Under the pieces are notes generated by a model. It was not told the origin of the DNA. It worked only from the letters and a program-made list of their open reading frames with translations, and ran no database searches. From Variovorax sp. dw_308 (GTDB lineage Bacteria; Pseudomonadota; Gammaproteobacteria; Burkholderiales; Burkholderiaceae_C), in assembly GCF_019207085.1 (NCBI RefSeq), contig NZ_JAATOM010000002.1, forward strand, positions 434,001-498,000: DNA of 64,000 bases, written 5' to 3'. Of the stretch, positions 53,257 to 61,719 are shown one piece after another (positions within the stretch are counted from its first letter, which is position 1; each line of letters begins with the position of its first letter). Position numbers and translations under genes: made by a program.

Positions 53257-54322
53257 CGGCATGCGTTGCAGCTTCCTCGTTCCCGGCGACCTGAACGCGC
53301 ACACCGGCGGCTACACCTATGACCGCCACATCATCGAGGCGCTGCGCGCATCGGGATGGCAGGTCGAGGTCCATGCGCTCGGCGACGGCTTTCCATCGCC
53401 CGCCGCCGAGGCGCTGGCCCACGCGGCGCGCGTGGTCGAGGCCTTGCCCGATGGCGCACTGGCCGTGGTCGACGGCCTGGCCTTCGGCGTGCTCGATGAA
53501 CTGGCGCACCGGCATGCCCAGCGGCTGCGATGGGTGGCGCTGGTGCACCACCCGCTCTCGCTGGAGACCGGGCTCGATCCCGCCCGGCAACGTGCGCTGT
53601 ACGAAAGCGAGAGACGTGCGCTGGCCGCCGTGCGCGGCGTGATCGTCACCAGCCCCTTCACCGCGCGCGGGCTGGACGCCTTCGGCGTTCCGCCTTCCCG
53701 CGTGGCCGTCGTCGTGCCGGGCACCGAGGCGGCACCGCCGGCGACGGGGTCGGGCGGGAAAGGCTTGTCGCTGCTGTGCGTGGCCACGCTCACGCCGCGC
53801 AAGGGCCACGCATTGCTCGTCGAGGCGCTGGCCAGCCTGCAGGACCGCGCGTGGACGCTCCACTGCGTCGGCAGCAAGACGATGGACGCCGCGTGCGCGT
53901 CCGCGCTGTGCGACGCCATCGACAAGCGCGGCTTGCGCGAACGTATCGTGCTGCATGGCGACAAGGCGGAGGGCGAACTGCCGGCCTTCTACGCGGCGGC
54001 CGATGCCTTCGTGCTGCCCTCCTTCCACGAGGGCTACGGCATGGCGCTGGCCGAGGCGCTGGCGCGGGGCCTGCCCGTCATCAGCACGCGGGCGGGCGCG
54101 ATCCCCGACACGGTGCCAACGGAAGCTGGAGAACTGGTGCCAGCGGGCGACGTGATCGCGCTGCGCACCGCGTTGCTTCGACTGATGGAAGACCCGGCAT
54201 GGCGCGCGCAGTTGCGCGCCGGGGCCATGGCCGCACGCCGGGCCTTGCCGACCTGGCGCCAGAGTGGCGCCCGCTTCGCCACGGCCCTGGTCGATGCGAT
54301 GCAGAGGCCGCACGCGACATGA
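53240..54322 (+). CDS. GT4-family glycosyltransferase
   Basis: This 360-residue GT-B-fold retaining glycosyltransferase has an N-terminal acceptor domain ([20 protein letters not shown]) and a GT4 donor domain with [20 protein letters not shown] and the nucleotide-sugar EX7E motif in [18 protein letters not shown]. It is soluble. It overlaps the PTPS-like gene upstream and the methyltransferase gene downstream (ATGA). By context it glycosylates the product of the PTPS-like/RibD-like enzymes. Confidence 0.9.
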   Translation: MSARFDGMRCSFLVPGDLNAHTGGYTYDRHIIEALRASGWQVEVHALGDGFPSPAAEALAHAARVVEALPDGALAVVDGLAFGVLDELAHRHAQRLRWVALVHHPLSLETGLDPARQRALYESERRALAAVRGVIVTSPFTARGLDAFGVPPSRVAVVVPGTEAAPPATGSGGKGLSLLCVATLTPRKGHALLVEALASLQDRAWTLHCVGSKTMDAACASALCDAIDKRGLRERIVLHGDKAEGELPAFYAAADAFVLPSFHEGYGMALAEALARGLPVISTRAGAIPDTVPTEAGELVPAGDVIALRTALLRLMEDPAWRAQLRAGAMAARRALPTWRQSGARFATALVDAMQRPHAT

Positions 54323-55245
54323 CCGGCTTCAGCGCCGACTGGCTGGCATTGCGCGAGCCCTTCGACCTGGCGGCCCGCGCTGGTTCGGGCCATGCGCTCG
54401 CATTGCGCGCGCTGGCAGCCCGCTTGCGCGGCAAGTCCGCCCTTCGCGTGATCGACCTGGCCTGCGGCACAGGAGCCAACGTGCGCGCACTGGCGCCGCA
54501 GCTCGGTGGCGCGCAACAGTGGCTGCTGGTCGACCATGACCCCGCACTGCTGGCCGCGATGCCGCAACACTTCGCAGCCTGGGCGCAGGCGCAAGGCTTT
54601 GCATGGCGCACGATGGCCGAGGGGTGGCGGATCGAGGGCCCGGACTGGCAGGCCGACATCATGCCGAGCCGGGTCGATCTCGCGACCGGGCTCGCCACCC
54701 TGCCTTTCCATGCGGCCCGGCTCGTGACCACCTCGGCATTGCTGGACCTCGTGTCGGCCGATTGGCTCGATGCGTTGCTGGGCCATGTCACGGCCGCCAG
54801 GCCGGCGCTGCTGTTTGCACTGACTGTCGATGGCCTTGTCGCATGGAATGAAGTCGACGCGGACGATGCAGCGGTTCAAGCGCTGTTCCGCGCGCATCAA
54901 CTCGGCGACAAGGGCTTCGGTCCCGCACTCGGTGTCGATGCCGTGCCTCACGTCGCCGCGCGACTCGGCCGGTCCGGCTACAGGGTGACGCAGGCACGCA
55001 GCGACTGGGTCATCGAGCCACCGCACCACGCGATGCTGCAAGCCATGGTCCAGGGCATGGCCGCAGCCGCGCTGGAACAGGATGCGTCAGCCCGGGCGCT
55101 CGTGCACGCCTGGAGCGCGCGCCGCCTGGCCGCGATCGGGCGCACGTCCTTGCGCGTCGGTCATGTGGACGTGCTGGCCGTACCGGCCGACGATGTCGCG
55201 GCCCGCAAGTCCAGGTCCCACAACACGTCCCCGCCCATCCGGTAG
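54319..55245 (+). CDS. Class I SAM-dependent methyltransferase
   Basis: This 308-residue methyltransferase has the SAM motif RVIDLACGTGANVRALAPQL, followed by the acidic residue in LLVDHDPALL and a post-I segment MPSRVDLATGLATLPFH. The C-terminal half is specific to this group. It ends the five-gene operon and runs 85 bases into the 3' end of the convergent RibD-like gene. Confidence 0.86.
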   Translation: MTGFSADWLALREPFDLAARAGSGHALALRALAARLRGKSALRVIDLACGTGANVRALAPQLGGAQQWLLVDHDPALLAAMPQHFAAWAQAQGFAWRTMAEGWRIEGPDWQADIMPSRVDLATGLATLPFHAARLVTTSALLDLVSADWLDALLGHVTAARPALLFALTVDGLVAWNEVDADDAAVQALFRAHQLGDKGFGPALGVDAVPHVAARLGRSGYRVTQARSDWVIEPPHHAMLQAMVQGMAAAALEQDASARALVHAWSARRLAAIGRTSLRVGHVDVLAVPADDVAARKSRSHNTSPPIR

Positions 55246-56060
55246 ACCCGGCTGGCCGGCCGCGCGCAGTCGCCCATCGACAGGTCCTGCGGCAGCGACA
55301 GCCCCGGCCGGCCATCGCCGATGACCACGGCGGCGACGCTCAGGTGCAGCCGGTCCATGCAGCCCTGCCGCATGAAGTGCGACACGGTGACGCCGCCGCC
55401 CTCCACGAACAGCACGCGCAGGCCGCGCCCGGCCAGGGCCGCTTGCAGAGCCCGAACGTCGACGATGCCGTCCGGGCCGGTGAGCCGCGGCACGCCCAGC
55501 ACCTGGTCGGCGCCCACGCGACTTGCCGCCTCCGCCTCGCGTTCCGCATCGCAGACCAGCAAGGTGGGCGCGGCCCGGTCGGAGAACACCCGCAATGACG
55601 CCGGCAAGCGAAGCGCCGGGTCGATCACCACGCGCACGGGGTTGTCGCCCTCCACGCGCCGCGTCGTGAGCTGCGGGTTGTCCAGGCCCGCCGTCGCCGC
55701 GCCGACGACCACCGCGTCGCTGAGCGCACGCAGGCGATGCAGGTGCAGCAGCACCTCGGCGCCGTTGATGTAGTTCGCATCGCCGCTGCGCGTCGCGATG
55801 CAGCCGTTGAGGCTCTGGCCCAGTTGCCCGATCACCCAGGGCGTGCTGCCGGATGTGCGATCGAGCAGCGGCTTGACCAGCGTGAACAGTTCGGCCGCCT
55901 CCGCGCTCCACTCGTCGCCGAGCGCGAAGCCTTGCGACGCTTCCCAGGTGAGCGCCGGGCCGTCCTGCGGCGGCTCGCCGAGGCGACGTTGCCGGACGAT
56001 GTGCAGGCACCGGCGCCACAGCGCATCGACGTCCAGCGGGGGAAGGGTCTCCGGCTTCAT
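55161..56060 (-). CDS. RibD C-terminal/dihydrofolate reductase-like protein
   Basis: This 299-residue protein has an N-terminal extension of about 70 residues, then a RibD C-terminal reductase domain: VIGQLGQSLNGCIATRSGDA, LRALSDAVVVGAATAGLDNP and VLFVEGGGVTVSHFM. RibD-type reductases reduce a ribosylamino-pyrimidine with NADPH; the deaminase half is absent. The 3' end overlaps the methyltransferase gene on the other strand, so the two sets are compact and probably functionally linked. ATG 56060 was chosen; the frame stays open to 56174. Confidence 0.85.
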   Translation of the reverse strand: MKPETLPPLDVDALWRRCLHIVRQRRLGEPPQDGPALTWEASQGFALGDEWSAEAAELFTLVKPLLDRTSGSTPWVIGQLGQSLNGCIATRSGDANYINGAEVLLHLHRLRALSDAVVVGAATAGLDNPQLTTRRVEGDNPVRVVIDPALRLPASLRVFSDRAAPTLLVCDAEREAEAASRVGADQVLGVPRLTGPDGIVDVRALQAALAGRGLRVLFVEGGGVTVSHFMRQGCMDRLHLSVAAVVIGDGRPGLSLPQDLSMGDCARPASRVYRMGGDVLWDLDLRAATSSAGTASTST

Positions 56061-56228
56061 GAACGGGCGGGGGTCATAGGCATGGGACGGCTCCTGTGTG
56101 AGCGGCGCTGCCTGCCGCTTGCGGCGTATTCTGACCGCAAGCACTCGAGCGGGTCGAGGCTCCTGCGCCCACATGCTCCAAATGCCTACAAGGCGGCCGC
56201 AGGGGGCACGCGAAAAATCCGCCGTTCA

Positions 56229-58337
56229 ATGCTTACATCCCACGAATTCAAGTTCTTCCGCGCCGGCGGCGTGGACCAGGTCCTGATCCGCGACGGCGCC
56301 GACATCGCACACATCGGCGAACTCGACCAGAAGCTCTGGGTCGCACTCGCCTGCCCCACGCGCGGCGTGGAGTTCGACGCCCGCACGCTCGACTTCGTCG
56401 ACGCCGACCAGGACGGACGCATCCGACCACCGGAACTCATCGCCGCCTGCGAATGGGCATGCGCGCACCTGCGCAACCCCGACGAGCTCATGGCAGGCGG
56501 CGACAGCATCGCCCTGGACGCATTCCGCGACTCCGAAGGGGACGACCTGCCGCTGGGCGAAGAAGCCCTTCGCGTGCTGCGCCACCTGCAGAAGGAGGAC
56601 GCGGGCGTCGTCACGCTCGACGACGTCATGCAGCGCAGCGACACGCTCGCCGCCATGCGTTTCAACGGCGACGGCATCATCGGCCCCGACATCACGGCCG
56701 AGGAGCCCGTGCGCCGCACGCTGCAATGGATCGCCGAGACCCAGGGCAGCGTCAAGGACTGCAACGGCGTCGACGGCGTCGACCGGGCCCATGCCGAAGC
56801 CTTCTTCGCCGAAGTCGAGGCCATGCGTCTCTGGCAGGCCGGCGACGACGGCGCGGCCTGCCACGACGGACGCATGCTGCAGGCGGCCGAGGCCGTCGAA
56901 GCCGTGCGCGAGAAGGTCGACGACTTCTTCGCGCGATGCCGCGTGGCCGCCTACGACATCCAGGCGGTGGCTGCGCTCAACGCTTCGCCCGAGACCTATG
57001 AGGCCATCGGTGCGGAGGAACTGACGCTCGACAACCCGCGCATCGCCGCGCTGCCGCTCGCGACCATCGCACCGGGTCGCACGCTGCCCTTGCGAAGCGG
57101 CGCCAACCCGGCATGGGCACGGGCGCTCGCCACGCTGCAGCAGGATGCCGTTGCGCCCTTGATCGGGGAAGCCAACCAGATCGACGAGCACCAATGGAAC
57201 GAACTGCTGCACCGAGTCGCTTCCTGCCGGGCCTGGCTGGCGGCGAAGCCGCGATCGCCGCTGTCGGAACTGGACAGCGCGACCATCACCGCGCTGACCG
57301 CGATGCAGGCCCCGGTGATGGCGCTCATCGAGCAGGACGAGGAAGCCGGCCCGCACAACGCACGCCTGCGCGATCTCGAAAAACTGCTGCGCTTCAAGCG
57401 CGACCTGCTGCGGCTGCTGGAGAACTTCGTCTCCTTCAAGGCCTTCTATCGCCGCGAGGGCGCGATCTTCCAGGCCGGCACGCTCTACCTCGACAGCCGC
57501 AGTTGCGACCTCGCGGTGCGCGTGGACGACGTGAAGCAGCATGCGGTGCTGGCGGGCCTGGCCAAGACCTGCCTGGCCTACTGCGAATGCCGGCGCGGGG
57601 AGGAGAAGATGAGCATCGTCGCGGCCTTCACCGCCGGCGACGTCGACTTCCTCTTCGCCGGGCGCAACGGCGTCTTCTACGACCGGCAAGGCCGCGACTG
57701 GGACGCGACCATCACGCGGCTGATCGAGAACCCGACCAGCGTGGTGCAGGCCTTCTTCTCCCCCTACAAGAAATTCGTGCGCATGATCGAGGAACAGGTC
57801 GCGCGGCGCGCCGCCGCCAGCGACGCCAACGCGCAGGGAACGCTCAGCTCATTGGCCAGCGGACTGGCAACCGCGGACAAGACCGCGTCGGCCGGCGTGG
57901 CAGCGGTGCGCACGCGCGGCCGCATCGACGTCGGGACGGTGGCGGCCATCGGCGTCGCGATGGGCAGCATCAGCGCCGTGCTCGTGGCCTTGTTCAGCAA
58001 GTTCATCGACCTGGGGCAATGGATTCCGATGGCGATCGCGGGTGTGATCCTTGCCATCTCCGGCCCCAGCATGCTGATCGCCTGGCTCAAGCTGCGCCAG
58101 CGCAGCCTGGGGCCGCTGCTCGATGCCAGCGGCTGGGCCATCAACGGCCGCATGAAGGTCAACGTGCGGCTCGGCGCCTCGCTGTCGAAGACCGCACACA
58201 TCCCGCGCCAGGCGCTGCGACTGCTGCACGATCCCTACGCCGGGCGCGTCGGCCTGGGAGCGCCGCTCTCCGCGCTGGCGCTGGCATCGCTCGTGGCCAT
58301 GGTGGTGTGGAAGCTGGACCTCCTGCATTTGCCCTGA
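56229..58337 (+). CDS. Large EF-hand-containing membrane protein of unknown function
   Basis: This 702-residue protein has an EF-hand-like loop near residue 58 (DFVDADQDGRIRPPEL), a possible second near 145 (FNGDGIIGPD), a long soluble helical region, and C-terminal TM helices at about 575-620 (VGTVAAIGVAMGSISAVLVAL and IPMAIAGVILAISGPSMLI), with a last hydrophobic stretch at the end. I do not recognise a named family, but it looks intact and conserved in type. It is divergent from the RibD-like gene. Confidence 0.8.
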   Translation: MLTSHEFKFFRAGGVDQVLIRDGADIAHIGELDQKLWVALACPTRGVEFDARTLDFVDADQDGRIRPPELIAACEWACAHLRNPDELMAGGDSIALDAFRDSEGDDLPLGEEALRVLRHLQKEDAGVVTLDDVMQRSDTLAAMRFNGDGIIGPDITAEEPVRRTLQWIAETQGSVKDCNGVDGVDRAHAEAFFAEVEAMRLWQAGDDGAACHDGRMLQAAEAVEAVREKVDDFFARCRVAAYDIQAVAALNASPETYEAIGAEELTLDNPRIAALPLATIAPGRTLPLRSGANPAWARALATLQQDAVAPLIGEANQIDEHQWNELLHRVASCRAWLAAKPRSPLSELDSATITALTAMQAPVMALIEQDEEAGPHNARLRDLEKLLRFKRDLLRLLENFVSFKAFYRREGAIFQAGTLYLDSRSCDLAVRVDDVKQHAVLAGLAKTCLAYCECRRGEEKMSIVAAFTAGDVDFLFAGRNGVFYDRQGRDWDATITRLIENPTSVVQAFFSPYKKFVRMIEEQVARRAAASDANAQGTLSSLASGLATADKTASAGVAAVRTRGRIDVGTVAAIGVAMGSISAVLVALFSKFIDLGQWIPMAIAGVILAISGPSMLIAWLKLRQRSLGPLLDASGWAINGRMKVNVRLGASLSKTAHIPRQALRLLHDPYAGRVGLGAPLSALALASLVAMVVWKLDLLHLP

Positions 58338-58470
58338 GGTCCCTCCCGCCATGCCTGTACGGCAGGCCTTGTCGGGGCCGCGGCGGCGCCCGCCAGGTGT
58401 CAGTGCAGGGTCAGCCGGGTCGTACTAGGCTGCGCATCCGGAGTCGAAGCATCATCGTGCATTCGCTCGC

Positions 58471-59595
58471 ATGGAGGTCGCCGTGGCCAACAGCATCCAA
58501 CGTCGAAGATTTCTCCTGGGCTCTGCCGCGCTCGCCTCCGCGGGCCTGAGTGCCCGCATGGCATCGGCGCAGCAGCCGCCCCCTCCCATTCCCGTCCCGC
58601 AGATCGACCGCCTGACCATCAAGGTGCTCGTCGACAGCAGCTACGACACACCGCGCACCACCCCTTCCCCGTGGGTGAAGGTCAAGCGTGCCGGGCTGGC
58701 CGCGGCGGGTGACTTCCGCAAGACCTTGCACAACGAGTGGGGCCTGGCCCTCGCCCTGCAATCGCAGGCCGGCGGCCAGACGCGCGACCTGATGCTCGAC
58801 TTCGCCTACACCGTCGACGCGCTGACCAACAACATCGCCATCATGGGCGTCGACCCCTCCAGGGCACAGGCATTCATCCTCAGCCACGGCCACTACGACC
58901 ACTTCGGCGGCCTGATCCCGTTCATCCAGCAGAATCGCGCGAAGTTGCCGACCCCCTTGACGCTCTACGCAGGCGGCGAGGACAACTTCTGCCGCCGCGT
59001 GAACGCAGGTGGCGCGCCGGGGCAGTTTGCCGAGTTCGGCGTGCTCGATCGCCGCGAACTCGAGGCGCTGAAGGTTCGTGTCGTCCTGTGCCCGACACCC
59101 ACCGTGATTGCGGACCAGGCCTTCACCACCGGCGTGATCGAACGCAATTCGTTCGAACGTGTGCTGCCGAACACCTTTGTCGACTACGCCATGAAGGATG
59201 GACTTGGCTGCGACATTCCTGCGGCCGCGGCCAAGGCCGAGGGCAAGCCCGTGCCCGACCAGCACCTCAACGAGCACGCCACCTGCTTCCACCTCAAGGA
59301 CCGGGGCCTCATCGTCATTTCTTCCTGCGGGCATGCGGGCATCGTCAATTCGACGCGGCAGGCGATGAAGGTGTCGGGGATCGACAAGGTGCATGCGATC
59401 GTCGGCGGCTTCCATCTCTTTCCGGCCGATGATGCCTACCTGAAGCAGACCGTCGTGGAACTGGGCAAGATCAATCCGGATGTGCTGATCCCCATGCACT
59501 GCTCCGGGCCCGGCTTGATGACCGCCTTGCGCAACATGATGCCGGAGCAGGTGGTTCCGTCGACGACGGGTACCGAGTTCACGTTCGGCGCATGA
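58471..59595 (+). CDS. Tat-exported metallo-beta-lactamase-fold hydrolase (COG1237-like)
   Basis: This 374-residue protein has a twin-arginine signal (RRRFLLGSAALASAG) and a metallo-beta-lactamase domain with the metal motif ILSHGHYDHFGGLIPF, a second His in SSCGHAGIVNS and GGFHLF, and a C-terminal MHCSG. This pattern is that of COG1237, which includes enzymes annotated as dihydropterin-methyl-ribofuranosyl-aminobenzene phosphate synthase. Periplasmic location argues for a different substrate here. The following SCO gene is on the same strand. Confidence 0.85.
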   Translation: MEVAVANSIQRRRFLLGSAALASAGLSARMASAQQPPPPIPVPQIDRLTIKVLVDSSYDTPRTTPSPWVKVKRAGLAAAGDFRKTLHNEWGLALALQSQAGGQTRDLMLDFAYTVDALTNNIAIMGVDPSRAQAFILSHGHYDHFGGLIPFIQQNRAKLPTPLTLYAGGEDNFCRRVNAGGAPGQFAEFGVLDRRELEALKVRVVLCPTPTVIADQAFTTGVIERNSFERVLPNTFVDYAMKDGLGCDIPAAAAKAEGKPVPDQHLNEHATCFHLKDRGLIVISSCGHAGIVNSTRQAMKVSGIDKVHAIVGGFHLFPADDAYLKQTVVELGKINPDVLIPMHCSGPGLMTALRNMMPEQVVPSTTGTEFTFGA

Positions 59596-59623
59596 CGTGC
59601 CTGTGGCCCATCGGACGACGACG

Positions 59624-60277
59624 ATGACTCGCCGCGCCGCCGGGCTCTTGGCCGCATGGACGCTGGGTGCGTGGGCAGCTTTCGCACCCGCCTGCGGCAA
59701 GGCCGAAGAGGCAGCGGGCACGCCCGTTCGTGCCGAGGCTGCGCGCCTCATGAACGAACTCATGACCGGCACCGGGCAGCCCATCGGCGGACCGTTCCAG
59801 CTCACCGACCCGGACGGTCGCCGCGTAGGGCCGGCGCAGTGGCGCGGCAAGGTGGTGCTGATGTACTTCGGCTACACGGGCTGCCCGGATGCGTGCCCCA
59901 CGGCCCTGGCCGACATGGCCGCCGCGATCACCGCCCTTGGAGCCGACGGGGGCCGCGTCCAGCCCGTGTTCGTGACGCTCGATCCGTTGCGCGATACGCC
60001 GGCCGTGCTGGCTGCCTATGTCCGGAGTTTCAATCCGCGCCTTGTCGCTCTTGGCGGCACCGAAGAGGAGGTGCGGCGGGTCGCGTTGTCGTACAAGGTG
60101 TTCTACGAGAAGGTGCCAATACCAGGGTCGCGTTTCTACATGATCGACCACACGTCGTTCACCTATGTGCTCAACGAAGCGGGCCAGTATGTCGGTTACT
60201 TTCCGCCTGCCACCAGCGGCGAGCGGATTGCCGCGCAGATGAGGGCGATGTTGCCTGCACCTGAGCGTTCGCAGTGA
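59624..60277 (+). CDS. SCO1/SenC-family protein
   Basis: This protein of about 217 residues has an N-terminal signal anchor or lipoprotein-like leader (ending PACGK) and the thioredoxin-like SCO domain. The copper-binding CXXXC is in GYTGCPDACPTAL, and the conserved His is in MIDHTSFTYVL. SCO proteins deliver copper to the CuA site of cytochrome oxidase or act as thiol-disulfide reductases. ATG 59624 is preferred; a GTG at 59597 is possible. It lies 28 bases after the lactamase-fold gene. Confidence 0.9.
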   Translation: MTRRAAGLLAAWTLGAWAAFAPACGKAEEAAGTPVRAEAARLMNELMTGTGQPIGGPFQLTDPDGRRVGPAQWRGKVVLMYFGYTGCPDACPTALADMAAAITALGADGGRVQPVFVTLDPLRDTPAVLAAYVRSFNPRLVALGGTEEEVRRVALSYKVFYEKVPIPGSRFYMIDHTSFTYVLNEAGQYVGYFPPATSGERIAAQMRAMLPAPERSQ

Positions 60278-60357
60278 AGTGAAGACCCTGTCCTCGTCGG
60301 CTTGTCAGGCTTGACGCACCGGCCGAACGGACGTCATCGCTGGCGCCGCGAGCGCAT

Positions 60358-60480
60358 GGCCGGTACAAACGGCAACGTACCATCGCCTTCATCAGCGACG
60401 CCGGGATGCCCCGCACCACCACCGGCAAGATCCTCCACCGCACACTGCGCGAGCGCATGTCCAGCGCCGCGACGCAGTGA
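60358..60480 (+). pseudogene. C-terminal remnant of an AMP-forming acyl-CoA ligase
   Basis: About 40 codons read RYKRQRTIAFISDAGMPRTT, then TGKILHRTLRERMSSAATQ and a stop. This contains the A10 lysine motif (TTGKI) that ends AMP-forming ligases. Everything upstream is missing, so it is a deletion remnant. An intact ligase gene of the same superfamily lies 1.2 kb downstream on the other strand. Confidence 0.65.
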
Positions 60481-60493
60481 CACGAACCACCGC

Positions 60494-61444
60494 ATGCAAC
60501 AGATCCTGCTCGTCACCGCTCCCTTCTTCGCGCTGGTGTTCTGCGGCTGGATCGTGGCGCGCGCAGGGCTGCTGCCGCTGGAGGCGATTCCGGGGCTGAA
60601 CGTCTTCGTGCTGTACTTCGCCCTGCCCTGCATGCTGTATCGCTTTGCGGCGACCACGCCGATCGTGCGCCTGCTCGATCCCACGGTCTCGTCGGTCTAC
60701 CTGCTGTGCGCACTGTTGATCGTGGCGCTCGCGATCCTGGCCACCCGGCGCGGGAACATCGGCTGGAACGACGCGTCCTTCGGCGCCCTGGTCGCGGCAT
60801 TCCCGAACTCGGGCTTCATGGGCGTGCCGTTGCTCGTGGCCCTGCTCGGCCAGCGCGCGGCCGGCCCGGCCATCGTGGCGCTGGCCATCGACATGGTCGT
60901 GACTTCGTCGCTGTGCATTGCCCTGTCGCGCCTGGACAGCGCCAACGAGCACGGCGTCTCGCGCGCCATCGGCAATGCGTTGAAAGGCATGCTGAAAAAC
61001 CCCCTGCCCTGGGCCATCGGGCTCGGGTGCCTGACCGCCGCCACCGGCTTCCGGCTGTGGGAGCCGGCCCGCAATTCGGTCGGCATGCTGGCCGACGGGG
61101 CGTCGCCGGTGGCGCTGTTCACCATCGGCGCGGTGCTGGCGCGGCCGCAGAAGGAGACGGCCTCCAGGGGCGTCGGCGACGTCCCGCTGATCGTGCTCTG
61201 CAAGCTCTTCGTGCATCCGGCGCTGGTGCTGGGCGTCGGCAAGCTGGCACAGGCCATCGGCGTGCCGCTCGACGATTTCGCGCTCGTCGTGCTGGTGCTC
61301 ATCGCCGCGCTGCCCAGCGCCAGCAGCATCCCCATGCTGGCCGAGCGATTCAGTGCCGACACCGGCCGCATCGCACGCATCGTGCTCATCACCACAATGC
61401 TGTCCTTCGTCAGCTTTTCGGTGGCGGTCGCGTGGCTGGCCTGA
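60494..61444 (+). CDS. AEC-family (auxin efflux carrier-like) transporter
   Basis: This 316-residue inner-membrane protein has about ten TM helices. Typical features are the N-terminal ILLVTAPFFALVFCGWI, the FPNSGFMGVPLL loop that marks the family and the C-terminal ALPSASSIPMLAERF. AEC members carry dicarboxylates such as malate or malonate, or unknown metabolites. It starts 13 bases after the ligase remnant, so it may once have been in the same operon. Confidence 0.9.
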   Translation: MQQILLVTAPFFALVFCGWIVARAGLLPLEAIPGLNVFVLYFALPCMLYRFAATTPIVRLLDPTVSSVYLLCALLIVALAILATRRGNIGWNDASFGALVAAFPNSGFMGVPLLVALLGQRAAGPAIVALAIDMVVTSSLCIALSRLDSANEHGVSRAIGNALKGMLKNPLPWAIGLGCLTAATGFRLWEPARNSVGMLADGASPVALFTIGAVLARPQKETASRGVGDVPLIVLCKLFVHPALVLGVGKLAQAIGVPLDDFALVVLVLIAALPSASSIPMLAERFSADTGRIARIVLITTMLSFVSFSVAVAWLA

Positions 61445-61527
61445 GCCTGAAGACATGGCGTCGGCGCGCAGCGCGACGAGGCACGTTCCGACAGGCGCCC
61501 ATGACGGCGCCCGCGGAAACTTGCTGC

Positions 61528-61647
61528 ATGACCCAATTCATCCTTGCCTCGCTGGTTTCCCTCGCAGCCGCCGCCGTATTGACTGCCACCCTGCCCGCGG
61601 ATGCGGCTTCGGTGGATTGGCAGTTGCCTTCCCTTGAAAGCCGGTGA
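61528..61647 (+). CDS. Possible small secreted peptide
   Basis: This 39-residue frame has a signal-like N-terminus (MTQFILASLVSLAAAAVLTA) with a possible cleavage at ADA and a 12-residue tail. There is no clear ribosome site and no family. It may be spurious. Confidence 0.3.
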   Translation: MTQFILASLVSLAAAAVLTATLPADAASVDWQLPSLESR

Positions 61648-61659
61648 GGCGCGGCCAGG

Positions 61660-61680
61660 GGCCTGGACGACGACCAGGCC
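61660..61680. terminator. Hairpin 3' to the acyl-CoA ligase gene
   Basis: A perfect 7-bp stem (GGCCTGG and CCAGGCC) with a 7-base loop lies 39 bases beyond the ligase stop and 12 bases beyond the small peptide frame. No T-run follows on either strand, so it is at best a weak or factor-dependent terminator. Confidence 0.3.
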
Positions 61681-61719
61681 ACCACATGCCAGATGCTCAG
61701 CGTCTCACCGAGGCGCAGA

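Noticed and set aside
55737..56228. N-terminal extension of the large EF-hand membrane protein
   Set aside because: This part is antisense to the RibD-like gene and has shadow composition; ATG 56229 starts the conserved-looking protein.
58471..59595. Linking the COG1237-like hydrolase to the PTPS-like operon as a pterin enzyme
   Set aside because: The Tat signal puts it in the periplasm and a large unrelated gene lies between; the pterin name of the family is too weak a link.
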